Below are positions 52,687 to 63,596 of a stretch of 64,000 bases of DNA, piece after piece (positions within the stretch are counted from its first letter, which is position 1; each line of letters opens with the position of its first letter). Source of the stretch: Azophilus sp965221465. GTDB lineage: Bacteria; Pseudomonadota; Gammaproteobacteria; Pseudomonadales; Azotimanducaceae. A program made the translations under genes and the position numbers. A model generated the notes under the pieces. It saw only the letters and a program-made list of their open reading frames with translations, searched no databases and was not told where the DNA came from. Location of the stretch: positions 1,178,001 through 1,242,000 of the forward strand of contig OZ244892.1 of the NCBI GenBank assembly GCA_965221465.1, written 5' to 3'.

Positions 52687-53457
52687 TCAACGGCCCTTCC
52701 AGATGGGCTTGCGCTTCTCCGCGAACGCTTTCGGACCCTCGACGAAGTCCTCGCTGGCCAACATCGCTGCAACCGAGTCGTAGCGAACGCCGATGGAGTC
52801 CCCGAGGGCAGCGGTGTCGAGGCTGCGGTAGACGACATCCTTGCTGGCGCGAACCGACAGCGGGGAACACTCGCAGATCTGCCGCGCCCAGGATCGCGCC
52901 TCGTCCAGAAGCTCCTCGTGCGGCACCACGGCGGTCACGAAACCGAGTTCCCGGCCTTCTTCGGCGCCGACGTGGCGGCCGGTCAGAATCATGCCGAGCG
53001 CCCGTTTCGGCCCGATTTCCCGGGGCAGGCGATTCAGGCCGCCGGCCAGCGCCGCCAACCCGACCCGGGGTTCCGGCAATGCAAACACCGCCCGATCGGA
53101 GGCGATGATGATGTCGCAGGCCAGGGCAATCTCGAAACCGCCCCCCATCGCGACGCCGTTGACCGCAGCGATGACGGGTTTCAGCAGGTCGTATCGGGAG
53201 GTCAACCCGCCGAATCCTGCCGGCATCGGCACGCGTTTGCCGCCCTCCGCCTGGTAGCGCAGGTCGTTGCCGGCGCTGAATGCCCGGCCGGCCCCGGTGA
53301 CGACGGCGACCCACAGGTCGTCGTCGCCGGCGAAGTCGTCGAATACCTCGCCGAGCTCGGCGTTACCCGGTGGGTGCAGGGCGTTGAGACGCTCCGGACG
53401 GTTCAGGGTGACGGTCATGATGTGGTCGCTCGTCTCGACGCGGCAGAATTCGGGCAT
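52687..53457 (-). CDS. Enoyl-CoA hydratase/isomerase (crotonase family)
   Basis: The 256-residue protein has the crotonase oxyanion-hole segments AFSAGNDLR and NGVAMGGGFEIALACD and the LPEPRVGLAALAGGL loop. Both Glu residues that serve as acid/base in true hydratases are present (in GGGFEIA and in LPEPR), so hydration/dehydration is likely to be its real chemistry. The substrate is open: it could be general fatty acid breakdown or, from its place 127 bases upstream of mcr on the same strand, 3-hydroxypropionyl-CoA dehydration. A palindrome sits over its probable promoter. Confidence 0.85.
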   Translation of the reverse strand: MPEFCRVETSDHIMTVTLNRPERLNALHPPGNAELGEVFDDFAGDDDLWVAVVTGAGRAFSAGNDLRYQAEGGKRVPMPAGFGGLTSRYDLLKPVIAAVNGVAMGGGFEIALACDIIIASDRAVFALPEPRVGLAALAGGLNRLPREIGPKRALGMILTGRHVGAEEGRELGFVTAVVPHEELLDEARSWARQICECSPLSVRASKDVVYRSLDTAALGDSIGVRYDSVAAMLASEDFVEGPKAFAEKRKPIWKGR

Positions 53458-53492
53458 GTGGGTCTCCGCAATGCAGCAATCTGGCAGTGGGC

Positions 53493-53521
53493 ATTCTACA
53501 GGTCGAGTTTCGCGCTCGACC
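53493..53521 (-). promoter_or_regulatory. Probable promoter and operator palindrome for the hydratase-mcr genes
   Basis: GGTCGAG-N7-CTCGACC at 53501-53521 is a perfect 7-base inverted repeat. Immediately toward the gene lies TAGAAT (53493-53498, minus strand), one base from the -10 consensus and about 36 bases before the start codon. A protein bound to the palindrome would cover the space between -35 and -10, as a repressor would. Confidence 0.5.
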
Positions 53522-53650
53522 AACAGCATTTCGAATACAGGCGTTCGGCCGCATCGCCGGGCGCGACGTTGGCACCCGAGAACGTTGTGCTTGTCCGGTT
53601 GCGACATAGCCCGGTCAGGCATGATTCAATGGGCGGGGAAAATTAATTCC

Positions 53651-53743
53651 ATACGGGTTTTCGGAGCCCGATCGAAGGATCGGTTCCCCACGTTGACGTA
53701 TTCAATAAAATCAATAATTTAAGTAATTTTTTCCATGGAAAAG
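53651..53743 (+). repeat. Dispersed repeat family 1, copy E (apbE start)
   Basis: It reads ATACGGGTTTTCGGAGCCCG, ATCGAAGGATCGGTTCCCCA, CGTTGACGTATTCAATAAAA, TCAATAATTTAAG and ends in TTTTCCATGGAAAA, a 14-base perfect palindrome that contains the apbE start codon. TTGACG with a TAATTT 16 bases later could serve as a promoter. Confidence 0.75.
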
Positions 53744-54742
53744 ATGAGGCGACTGATCGCACTGGCGGCATTGTCGGCCTTGCCCGGCTGCGGCCCGGAC
53801 ATGGCGTTTTTCCGCCTGGCCGGCACGACGATGGGCACCGCATATGCCGTCGATGCGGCGGGCGGCCGCGACTGCAGCCCGGCGCTGTCGCACCTGGTGG
53901 AAGCCGAACTGAAAAGCGTCGACGCGCAGATGTCGACCTGGCGTACCGACTCGGAACTCTCCCGATTCAACGCGGCGCCGGCGGGAACGCCGGTGCCGGT
54001 TTCGGCGGAACTCGCCCACGTCGTTTCCGTGGCGCAGGAACTGGCTCGCCAATCGGACGGTGCGTTCGATGTCACCGTCGGTCCACTGGTAGACCTGTGG
54101 GGATTCGGTGTTCGAGATCGCCAGGGGGTGCCCTCGGATGAGGAAATCGCTGCCGCAGTGCGGGCGGTGGGATTCCGGTCTCTGGAGGTAGCGCGGGAGC
54201 CACCCGCTTTACGCAAATGGGTGGACGGGCTGCGCATCGATCTGTCGGCCATTGCCAAGGGGCACGGGGTAGACAGGCTGGCTACGCTGTTCGACAGCGC
54301 AGGCTGTACCGACTATCTGATCGACATCGGCGGCGAAGTGCGTGTTCGCGGGCGGAATCCGGAGCGCGTGCCCTGGCGGATCGGTGTCGAAATCCCGGGG
54401 GAAGGCCGGTCCGGGCTCGTACTCGGCCTCTCCGACGCGGCTGTGGCGACATCCGGCGATTACCGCAACTTTCGCCTGGTCGACGGCGCGCTGTTCAGCC
54501 ACACCATCGATCCACGCACGGGCCGGCCCGTGGCGCACGACATGGCGTCCGTCACGGTGCTTGCCGACACGGCGACGCGCGCGGACGGCCTGGCTACGCT
54601 GATCAACGTTCTGGGGCCGGAAGACGGGCTTGCCTTCGCCGAGCGGCGGGGGCTGGCCGTGCTGGCGCTGGTGCGTCGCGAGGGTGGCCTGGATCGACGC
54701 TATACTGCCGCGATGCGCGACCGCATCGAGAACCTGCCTTGA
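53735..54742 (+). CDS. apbE: FAD:protein FMN transferase ApbE
   Basis: The 335-residue protein has a lipobox-like N-terminus (LIALAALSALPGCG) and the ApbE signatures GTTMGTAYAVDAA, IDLSAIAKGHGVDRLA, YLIDIGGEVRVRG and HTIDPRTGRPV with the metal-binding ADTATRADGLAT. ApbE attaches FMN covalently to Thr residues of membrane proteins such as NqrB/C or RnfG on the periplasmic side. No nqr or rnf genes are in the window. The ATG at 53735 lies in the palindrome at the end of repeat copy E; the ATG at 53744 is an alternative with GGAAAAG before it. Confidence 0.92.
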   Translation: MEKMRRLIALAALSALPGCGPDMAFFRLAGTTMGTAYAVDAAGGRDCSPALSHLVEAELKSVDAQMSTWRTDSELSRFNAAPAGTPVPVSAELAHVVSVAQELARQSDGAFDVTVGPLVDLWGFGVRDRQGVPSDEEIAAAVRAVGFRSLEVAREPPALRKWVDGLRIDLSAIAKGHGVDRLATLFDSAGCTDYLIDIGGEVRVRGRNPERVPWRIGVEIPGEGRSGLVLGLSDAAVATSGDYRNFRLVDGALFSHTIDPRTGRPVAHDMASVTVLADTATRADGLATLINVLGPEDGLAFAERRGLAVLALVRREGGLDRRYTAAMRDRIENLP

Positions 54743-54836
54743 CGCCCGATCGCAAACGGCACCGGGCTGCAGGCCTCGACCTCGCCGCAGTTTCCGGCCG
54801 GTTCGCGCCCGTGCCCGATCCACAGTAAGGGTGGCC

Positions 54837-56156
54837 ATGGTTCCGTTTCCGGGAGCTCTGGGGTTCAGCCTCGGCTGGCGATATGCCTTCGCACGAGGCA
54901 GTTCGTTGGCCTTCATCGGCAATGTCGCGATCGGCGGCCTGGCGCTCAGCATCGCCGTCCTCGTCGTCGTCGTCTCGGTCATCAACGGGTTCGAGCGCGA
55001 ACTCGAACGGCGCGTCTTCGCGGTGCTGCCGCACCTCGGCGTGACTGGTCGGGAGCCTGTTCCGGTCCGTGCAGCGGATATCGAGACGCTCGAGGCGTTG
55101 CCCGATGTCGATGCGGCCGTGCCGGTCGTCCAGGCCGTGGGGCTTGCGGCCGGAACGGACCGGGTGCGGGGCATACAGCTGAACGGGATCGTGCCGGAGA
55201 CATACGGCCGCGTCTCCGACATCGCCCGGTTCGTGGTCTCCGGCGGCGGACGCGCCGGGCCGGGTTCGGTCGACGGCGCCGCCGACAATTGCGAGAAACG
55301 AGCGCGCTTGGTTCCGCCTGCGCCGCTGGACGCCCTGCAACCCGGCGGGTACCGGGCAATTCTCGGGGCGCGGCTGGCGGCGCATCTCGGCGTCGCCCCG
55401 GGAGACAAGGTCACTCTCGTGGTTCCGATGGCAACCGTAACTCCGGCAGGACCCATGGTCCGGCAGAAGCGATTCGAAATCGCCGGACTGCTGCGTTCGG
55501 CGTCGGAATTCGACAACCGCGGCGTCTTCGTTCATCTGCGCGATGCGCAGCAACTCCTGCGGCTGGGAGAGAATGTGCACGGCTACCAGATCAGGCTCCG
55601 CGACTTCTTTGCCGCCCGGGAGGTAGCCTGGAACAGCCTGGCACTGCTCGGTCACGACCGGTTTTCCGCTCGCACCTGGATGCAGACCCATGGCAACCTG
55701 CACCACGCGATCGTCGTGCAGAAGACGACCATGTTCGTGCTGCTGGCGTTTCTGGTGGGGGTCGCGGCCTTCAATCTCGTCTCCACGCTGGTCATGGCCG
55801 TCGCGCAACGCGGTGGAGACATCGCGATCCTGAAGACCATGGGCGCCGCCACCGGCTCCCTCGTCGGCAGCTTCGTCGTGCTCGGCGCATCGATCGGTGC
55901 CATCGGCACCCTGGCCGGTCTCGCAGTCGGGTCCGCCACTGCCCTGGCCCTGCCGGAGCTTTTCGCCTGGATCAGCGATACCTTTGCCCCGGATATCATG
56001 GCCCGGTACTTCATCAACTATCTTCCGGTGGACATCCGGGCAGGCGATCTTCTCGCCATCGGCGCCACCGCCTTCGTCCTCTGTGTGTTGAGCACGGCGC
56101 CGCCCGCCCGGCGGGTGGCGGGGCTGCTGCCCAGGGAGGTTCTGGCCCATGAATGA
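54837..56156 (+). CDS. lolC: Lipoprotein-releasing system permease LolC
   Basis: The 439-residue inner-membrane protein has one helix near the N-terminus (NVAIGGLALSIAVLVVVVSVINGFERELERR), a large periplasmic domain and three C-terminal helices (TMFVLLAFLVGVAAFNLVSTL onwards, RGGDIAILKTMGA being the coupling segment). This is the FtsX-like LolC/E topology. It forms LolCDE, which extracts lipoproteins from the inner membrane for LolA. Start: the ATG at 54837 behind AAGG; a GTG at 54831 is also in frame. The stop overlaps lolD by eight bases. Confidence 0.92.
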   Translation: MVPFPGALGFSLGWRYAFARGSSLAFIGNVAIGGLALSIAVLVVVVSVINGFERELERRVFAVLPHLGVTGREPVPVRAADIETLEALPDVDAAVPVVQAVGLAAGTDRVRGIQLNGIVPETYGRVSDIARFVVSGGGRAGPGSVDGAADNCEKRARLVPPAPLDALQPGGYRAILGARLAAHLGVAPGDKVTLVVPMATVTPAGPMVRQKRFEIAGLLRSASEFDNRGVFVHLRDAQQLLRLGENVHGYQIRLRDFFAAREVAWNSLALLGHDRFSARTWMQTHGNLHHAIVVQKTTMFVLLAFLVGVAAFNLVSTLVMAVAQRGGDIAILKTMGAATGSLVGSFVVLGASIGAIGTLAGLAVGSATALALPELFAWISDTFAPDIMARYFINYLPVDIRAGDLLAIGATAFVLCVLSTAPPARRVAGLLPREVLAHE

Positions 56157-56832
56157 TGCCGTGCTCCGCGCCTGTGGCCTGGCAAAGTCGTTCCGCCAGG
56201 GAACCGAAAGCATCGACGTGCTCGATGGCCTGCATTGCGACATCGCGCCCGGAGAACGCATCGCCGTGATCGGCCGCTCCGGTGCCGGGAAGAGCACCCT
56301 GCTGCACATACTCGCCGGTCTGGACGATCCGGACAGGGGAGAAGTCCGGGTGGCGGGAGCGGCGATGACCCGGGCATCGCCGGCGGAACGCGCCCGAATC
56401 CGCAATCGCCACATGGGGTTCGTCTACCAGATGCACCACCTGCTGCCGGAATTCACGGCGCTGGAAAACGTGGCCATGCCGTTGCGCTTGCGTGGCCATG
56501 CGGCAGCAGAGTCACGGGGCAAGGCACGGGACATGCTGCTCTCGGTGGGCCTGGCGGACCGGGCCGGACACCGACCCTGGCAGCTTTCCGGCGGCGAACG
56601 CCAGCGCGTGGCAGTTGCCCGCGCCCTGGTCGGCCGGCCGGATATCGTCCTGGCGGACGAACCCACCGGCAACCTGGACAAGGACAACGCCAAAGCTCTT
56701 TTCCGCCTGATGTGTGCGCTCAGCGACGAAACCGGAACCGCATTCGTTCTGGTCACTCACGACGAGCACGCCATCGACGGCGTGCACCGGGTGCTGAAGC
56801 TCGACAACGGCGTGCTGGAGGTCGCGGGTTGA
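56149..56832 (+). CDS. lolD: Lipoprotein-releasing system ATPase LolD
   Basis: The 227-residue ABC ATPase has Walker A IGRSGAGKSTLLH near residue 42, the Q-loop FVYQMHHLLPEFTALENVAMP, which is typical for LolD, the signature LSGGERQRVAVARAL, Walker B DIVLADEPTGNLD and the switch His in LVTHDEHA. It powers lipoprotein release by LolC and LolE. It overlaps lolC at its start and lolE at its end. Confidence 0.95.
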   Translation: MNDAVLRACGLAKSFRQGTESIDVLDGLHCDIAPGERIAVIGRSGAGKSTLLHILAGLDDPDRGEVRVAGAAMTRASPAERARIRNRHMGFVYQMHHLLPEFTALENVAMPLRLRGHAAAESRGKARDMLLSVGLADRAGHRPWQLSGGERQRVAVARALVGRPDIVLADEPTGNLDKDNAKALFRLMCALSDETGTAFVLVTHDEHAIDGVHRVLKLDNGVLEVAG

Positions 56833-58028
56833 GCCTTGCTCCCGCCATGGCGGCGCGCTACCTGTGGGGCGGACGCAACCGCTACGCCCGCTTCATTGCC
56901 TGGATATCGATTCTCGGTCTCGCGCTGGGTGTGCTGGTGCTGTCGGTGGTGGTCAGCGTCATGAATGGGCTCGGGCAGGAACTCCGCTCGCGAATTCTGG
57001 GGACGGTGCCCCATGCCCTGGTCACGCCGGCGGCGCCCGACCTGGCGGAAAGCGTCCTGTCCCTGGACGGCGTGCAAAGCGCCTACCCGTTTTTCAACTC
57101 GTCCGGCATGGTTGCCGGCAACGGCGCCGTCGTGCCGATTTCCCTGTTCGGCCTCGACCCCGAGGATGGGAACCTGCTGCACCAGGTAGATACGAACATG
57201 TCGTCCGGAACGCTCACGGATGCCCTGATGCAGCCGGCCGCCATTGTCATGGGGTTTCCGATAGCGCAGCACCTGGGTCTGACGCCGGGGGACCCCGTGG
57301 TCCTGGTGGTCTCGGAACCCGCGGGCGGTTCGGTGCACCCCAAGCTGAAGCGCTTTCGGCTTGCCGGAACGTTCGCCGTCGGGGCCGAAACAGACCATTA
57401 CCTGCTTCTGGCAAGACGCGACAGCTTTTCGGAAGGCGAACGGCGTCGATTGGGCACCGATGGAATACGCGTGACATTGGCCGATCCCATGCAGGTCGAT
57501 CGCTTCGCCGAAGCATTGCTCGAGCGCGATGCGTCGCTGTCCGTGGAGACCTGGAAGGAGAACTATGGCGAGCTGTTTCAGGCCGTCGGCATCGAAAAGG
57601 CGCTCATGTTCGTGCTGCTGCTGCTGGTCGTCGCCGTGGCCGGGTTCAACATCGTCGCGGGGCAAACCGTGCTGGTAAACGACAAACGGAGCGACATCGC
57701 CATTCTCAGAACGATGGGGGCCGATGGACGGCTGATCGCCCGTGTCTTTCTCTGGCAGGGTGTGGGCATTGCCTCCGTGGGTATTGCCGCCGGGACGCTG
57801 CTGGGAGCACTGTTGGGGGAGAACATCGGCGCCGTCGTTCAAGCCGCCGAATCGCGGTTGGGGCTCAGGATGCTCGAAGGTTCCTACTTCGACATCCTGC
57901 CGTCCGTTGTGCTTGCCGAGGACCTCGCAATCATCGCCGTGCTGTCCTGGCTGCTCTGCGTTCTGGCGGCATGGATTCCGGCGCGCCGGGCGGCACGTCA
58001 GAATCCGGTGGCAGGCCTGCACGCCTGA
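56829..58028 (+). CDS. lolE: Lipoprotein-releasing system permease LolE
   Basis: The 399-residue LolC/E paralogue has the N-terminal helix ISILGLALGVLVLSVVVSVMNGLGQELRSR and C-terminal helices with the coupling segment NDKRSDIAILRTMGADG. The TTG at 56829 overlaps the lolD stop (TTGA) and has GGAGG eight bases before it, so it is preferred over the ATG at 56847. With LolC and LolD it would serve the many lipoproteins predicted in this window. Its last 98 bases are antisense to the end of the DUF2062 gene. Confidence 0.92.
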   Translation: MSLAPAMAARYLWGGRNRYARFIAWISILGLALGVLVLSVVVSVMNGLGQELRSRILGTVPHALVTPAAPDLAESVLSLDGVQSAYPFFNSSGMVAGNGAVVPISLFGLDPEDGNLLHQVDTNMSSGTLTDALMQPAAIVMGFPIAQHLGLTPGDPVVLVVSEPAGGSVHPKLKRFRLAGTFAVGAETDHYLLLARRDSFSEGERRRLGTDGIRVTLADPMQVDRFAEALLERDASLSVETWKENYGELFQAVGIEKALMFVLLLLVVAVAGFNIVAGQTVLVNDKRSDIAILRTMGADGRLIARVFLWQGVGIASVGIAAGTLLGALLGENIGAVVQAAESRLGLRMLEGSYFDILPSVVLAEDLAIIAVLSWLLCVLAAWIPARRAARQNPVAGLHA

Positions 58029-58563
58029 GATGTACGGGCGGCCGCCACAGGCGACGGCGGGCGCGGCGCTCCTTCCAGCGTCGAATGACGTGAAAGCGCC
58101 ATAGCACGCGAACCACGACAAAACCCGTCACGCCCGAAACCCAGCCGCAAATCAGCGCGCCGAACAGCATCGGCACGCCAATGCTGTCGAGATTGGCCAT
58201 CCACCAGCCGAGGTCCATTGGCACGGCATCGGTTTCCAACCGCATGTCCAAAAGCCATGCGCCCAGACGATATGCAAAGTAGAACATGGGGGGGAAGGTG
58301 AGGGGATTGCTGATCCAGACCAGCGACACCGCGATGGGCAGGTTGCAGCGGAATGCCACGGCCAGTATCGCGGCGAGCAGCATCTGAGTCGGAACCGGGA
58401 CGAAGGCGCAGAAGAGCCCGATGAAGGTGGCGCCGGCGGCGGCGCGGCGGTGCAGGTGCCAGATCTCGGTGCGGTCGAGCAGAAAGCTCACGGGCCGAAG
58501 CGTGGGATTCGCACGAATCTTGTCTGCATCCGGCAGGTACCGGCTGAGGAACTTCCTTGGCAT
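57931..58563 (-). CDS. DUF2062 membrane protein
   Basis: The 210-residue protein has a DUF2062 domain with three helices, recognisable by GLFCAFVPVPTQMLLAAILAV and NLPIAVSLVWISNPLTFPPMFY. The C-terminal 50 residues are Arg/Pro-rich. The function of DUF2062 proteins is unknown. The C-terminus is encoded antisense to the 3' end of lolE for 98 bases. The ATG lies in a 22-base palindrome shared with the comEC promoter region. Confidence 0.85.
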   Translation of the reverse strand: MPRKFLSRYLPDADKIRANPTLRPVSFLLDRTEIWHLHRRAAAGATFIGLFCAFVPVPTQMLLAAILAVAFRCNLPIAVSLVWISNPLTFPPMFYFAYRLGAWLLDMRLETDAVPMDLGWWMANLDSIGVPMLFGALICGWVSGVTGFVVVRVLWRFHVIRRWKERRARRRLWRPPVHLRRAGLPPDSDVPPGAPESMPPERRAARTARR

Positions 58564-58578
58564 AACTCATTATGCCAA
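58557..58578. promoter_or_regulatory. 22-base palindrome between DUF2062 gene and comEC
   Basis: TTGGCATAA-N4-TTATGCCAA is a perfect inverted repeat that covers the DUF2062 start codon and lies 35 bases before the comEC start. It may be an operator shared by both genes, or an RNA hairpin that hides the DUF2062 start. I do not recognise the regulator. Confidence 0.5.
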
Positions 58579-58612
58579 ACCGGGTGGAATCCCAAACACC
58601 GATTCTCTACCA

Positions 58613-60811
58613 GTGAGCTTTTGTTTCCTGCACGTTCGCGGCCCGACGCGACGGGTTCGAAATTCGCATCGCACAGCCTGGCTTGCCGCCGTGCTGGCGG
58701 CGGGGGTCGCGTTCGCGCTGGCAATGGAAAAGGCGTTGAGCGAACGGGTTCCTCATTGCGTGGCGGAGCAGACCCGTGAACTGGTGGTAAAGATCCGGGC
58801 GGCCGATGCCCCGGCTGGAAATCGGGCTCGGGAGCGGTTGCGGCTCGATGTCAGGGTCATCGGCGACAACACCAGGCACTGCATCGACCTGACGGGCCGC
58901 CGGTTGCGCCTGAACTGGCACTTTCCGCCCTCGGTGCAGGCCGGGGATATCTGGAGCCTGGAAGCCGAAGTTCGGACCCCCTGGGGCTATCGGAATCCGG
59001 GCGGCTTCGACTACGAACGCTGGCTGATGGCAAATGGCGTGCACGGCACGGGATATGTACGCAATGGCGAGCGCATGGGCGACTCTGCCCCGACACTGCT
59101 CGAGCAGGCTCGCCGGGCGATCGGGGAGCAGGTGCGACGCTTCCGCAACCGGGCGCACCTGGTCGCGCTCGCAACCGGCGACGGGCGGTACCTTGGCGAC
59201 CACGACTGGGCGTTATTGCGTCGAACGGGCACGGTGCATCTGCTGGTGGTATCCGGCTTGCATGTGGGCCTCGTGGCAGCGTTCGCGCTGGTTGCCGGTC
59301 GAGGTATTGCGCGGCTCGTACCCTGGTCGTTGCCCTGGGTGCCGCTCGGCCACGTGGCCGCCGCGATTTCGCTGGGCGCTGTAGCGGGTTTTGTCTGGCT
59401 GTGCGGCGCCGGCATACCTGCCGTGCGGGCTGGCGTGATGGCCAGTTGCGGCGTAATGGCCCATGTCGCGGGCCGGTCCGTTGCCCCGGGCCGCTGGCTG
59501 GCGCTCGCAGCGATTGCCGTTCTCATCGTGCAGCCATTGGCTCCGCTCGGCGCGGGATTCTGGCTCTCGTTCGGAGCGGTCTGCCTGCTGATTGGCGGAT
59601 TTGCCGGCAGAGCCCCCGCTTTCCGCTGGTTGCCGGGGCTTGCGCGGGCGCAGTGGATCATGGTGTTGGGGATGACGCCGCTGGTGGCGTGCGTCACGGG
59701 GGAGGTGGCTCCCGTGGCGGGTATCGCCAATTTGTATGCGGTGCCCTGGGTTTCGCTGGTGGTGGTTCCGCTGGTGCTGTCCGGGTTGGTGTCGTCGGTT
59801 CTGGCGCCGCCGCTGTCGGACCTTTGCTGGATCGGCGCGGATGCCGCACTCTCGGCACTGCTCGGTTTCCTGCATTGGCTGGAGGGCGCGGGTGTGGGCA
59901 GGCTGCCCATCGGGCCGGGACAACTCGCGGCCTGTCTGGTGGCGTTGGCGTGCCTGGCTTCTGCGGGCAACTGGCGAGCCGTGCTGGCCTGTCTGCCGCT
60001 CTACGCCGTGGGATTGGTCGTGCCGGACCAGCGGCCTGCATTCGGGGAAGTGCGCGTGTTGGCCCTGGATGTGGGGCAGGGCAGCGCCATTCTGATCGAC
60101 ACCCGTCGGCATCGGCTGCTCTACGATACCGGCGCCCGCTTCGCCTCGGGCTTCGACCTGGGGGAGGCCGTGGTGTTGCCGGCGATCGCGGCAACGGGTT
60201 TCCCCCGGCTCGACCGCATGATCGTCAGTCATGGCGACATCGACCACGCGGGCGGTGCGCGGGCCGTGCTCGACGGCGTTCCTGTGGGGTCGGTGATCGC
60301 CAATGTGCCCGGTCTGGGCGGGCAGCCCTGTTCCCGGGGGGAGGTCTGGACCTGGGACGGGGTGGCGTTCGAGATTCTGCATCCGCCGGAACCGTTCGCG
60401 CTCACGGGCAACGATGCCTCCTGCGTACTCCGTGTCGTTGCGCGCAGTGGCAGTGTACTGCTTCCCGGCGATATCGAACGGGGCGCCGAACGCCTGCTTC
60501 TCCAGCGGGGCCTTGCGCCCGTAGACCTGCTGTTCGCGCCGCATCACGGCAGCAACACCTCGTCCACCCGCCGGTTCGTGAAAACGCTTTCGCCGCGCAT
60601 CGCCGTTGCGATGGCCGGCTTCGGCAACCGCTACGGGCACCCCCACCCGGCGGTTGTGGAACGCTACCGGCAGGCGGGCGCCGAATTGCAGGTCACGGGC
60701 CGGGATGGCGCCCTGGCCTGGACTTCGGACCGCCCCGGACAGATCGAAGGCCGGCGCCGGGAACGACGGTCGTCCTGGGACTGGTGGACGAACCGGCCTC
60801 CGGACCGGTGA
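58613..60811 (+). CDS. comEC: DNA uptake channel ComEC/Rec2
   Basis: The protein is about 732 residues from the GTG at 58613 (the frame is open further upstream across the DUF2062 promoter). It has an N-terminal helix, an OB-like periplasmic domain, the competence domain (GTVHLLVVSGLHVGLVAAF, AGIPAVRAGVMASC) with about eight helices, and a C-terminal metallo-beta-lactamase-like domain (LALDVGQGSAILID, VSHGDIDHAGG, FAPHHGSNTSST). ComEC carries single-stranded DNA into the cytoplasm during transformation. It implies natural competence, but no pilus or other com genes are present here. Confidence 0.9.
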   Translation: MSFCFLHVRGPTRRVRNSHRTAWLAAVLAAGVAFALAMEKALSERVPHCVAEQTRELVVKIRAADAPAGNRARERLRLDVRVIGDNTRHCIDLTGRRLRLNWHFPPSVQAGDIWSLEAEVRTPWGYRNPGGFDYERWLMANGVHGTGYVRNGERMGDSAPTLLEQARRAIGEQVRRFRNRAHLVALATGDGRYLGDHDWALLRRTGTVHLLVVSGLHVGLVAAFALVAGRGIARLVPWSLPWVPLGHVAAAISLGAVAGFVWLCGAGIPAVRAGVMASCGVMAHVAGRSVAPGRWLALAAIAVLIVQPLAPLGAGFWLSFGAVCLLIGGFAGRAPAFRWLPGLARAQWIMVLGMTPLVACVTGEVAPVAGIANLYAVPWVSLVVVPLVLSGLVSSVLAPPLSDLCWIGADAALSALLGFLHWLEGAGVGRLPIGPGQLAACLVALACLASAGNWRAVLACLPLYAVGLVVPDQRPAFGEVRVLALDVGQGSAILIDTRRHRLLYDTGARFASGFDLGEAVVLPAIAATGFPRLDRMIVSHGDIDHAGGARAVLDGVPVGSVIANVPGLGGQPCSRGEVWTWDGVAFEILHPPEPFALTGNDASCVLRVVARSGSVLLPGDIERGAERLLLQRGLAPVDLLFAPHHGSNTSSTRRFVKTLSPRIAVAMAGFGNRYGHPHPAVVERYRQAGAELQVTGRDGALAWTSDRPGQIEGRRRERRSSWDWWTNRPPDR

Positions 60812-60813
60812 TC

Positions 60814-60841
60814 GTTGAAAAACCGATGGGAGGACGCATTT
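60814..60841 (+). promoter_or_regulatory. Sigma-32-type promoter for clpB
   Basis: GTTGAAA (60814-60820), a 14-base spacer and CGCATTT (60835-60841) match the heat-shock consensus CTTGAAA/CCCATNT at six of seven positions each. It ends 34 bases before the clpB ATG, as expected for this heat-shock gene. Confidence 0.65.
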
Positions 60842-60875
60842 TATGCAAACAGGACGAACGAATTGAGGTGGTGCG

Positions 60876-63488
<2,613 letters not shown>

Positions 63489-63596
63489 CGTCGAGAGATC
63501 GCGTCAGGGCACTTCCTGCCGATCGAGCCCGGGCATCGCCGCGTCAGCGCAATACGGGGTAATATCGGCAGGTTCCAACCGCTCGCTCCGGAACCG

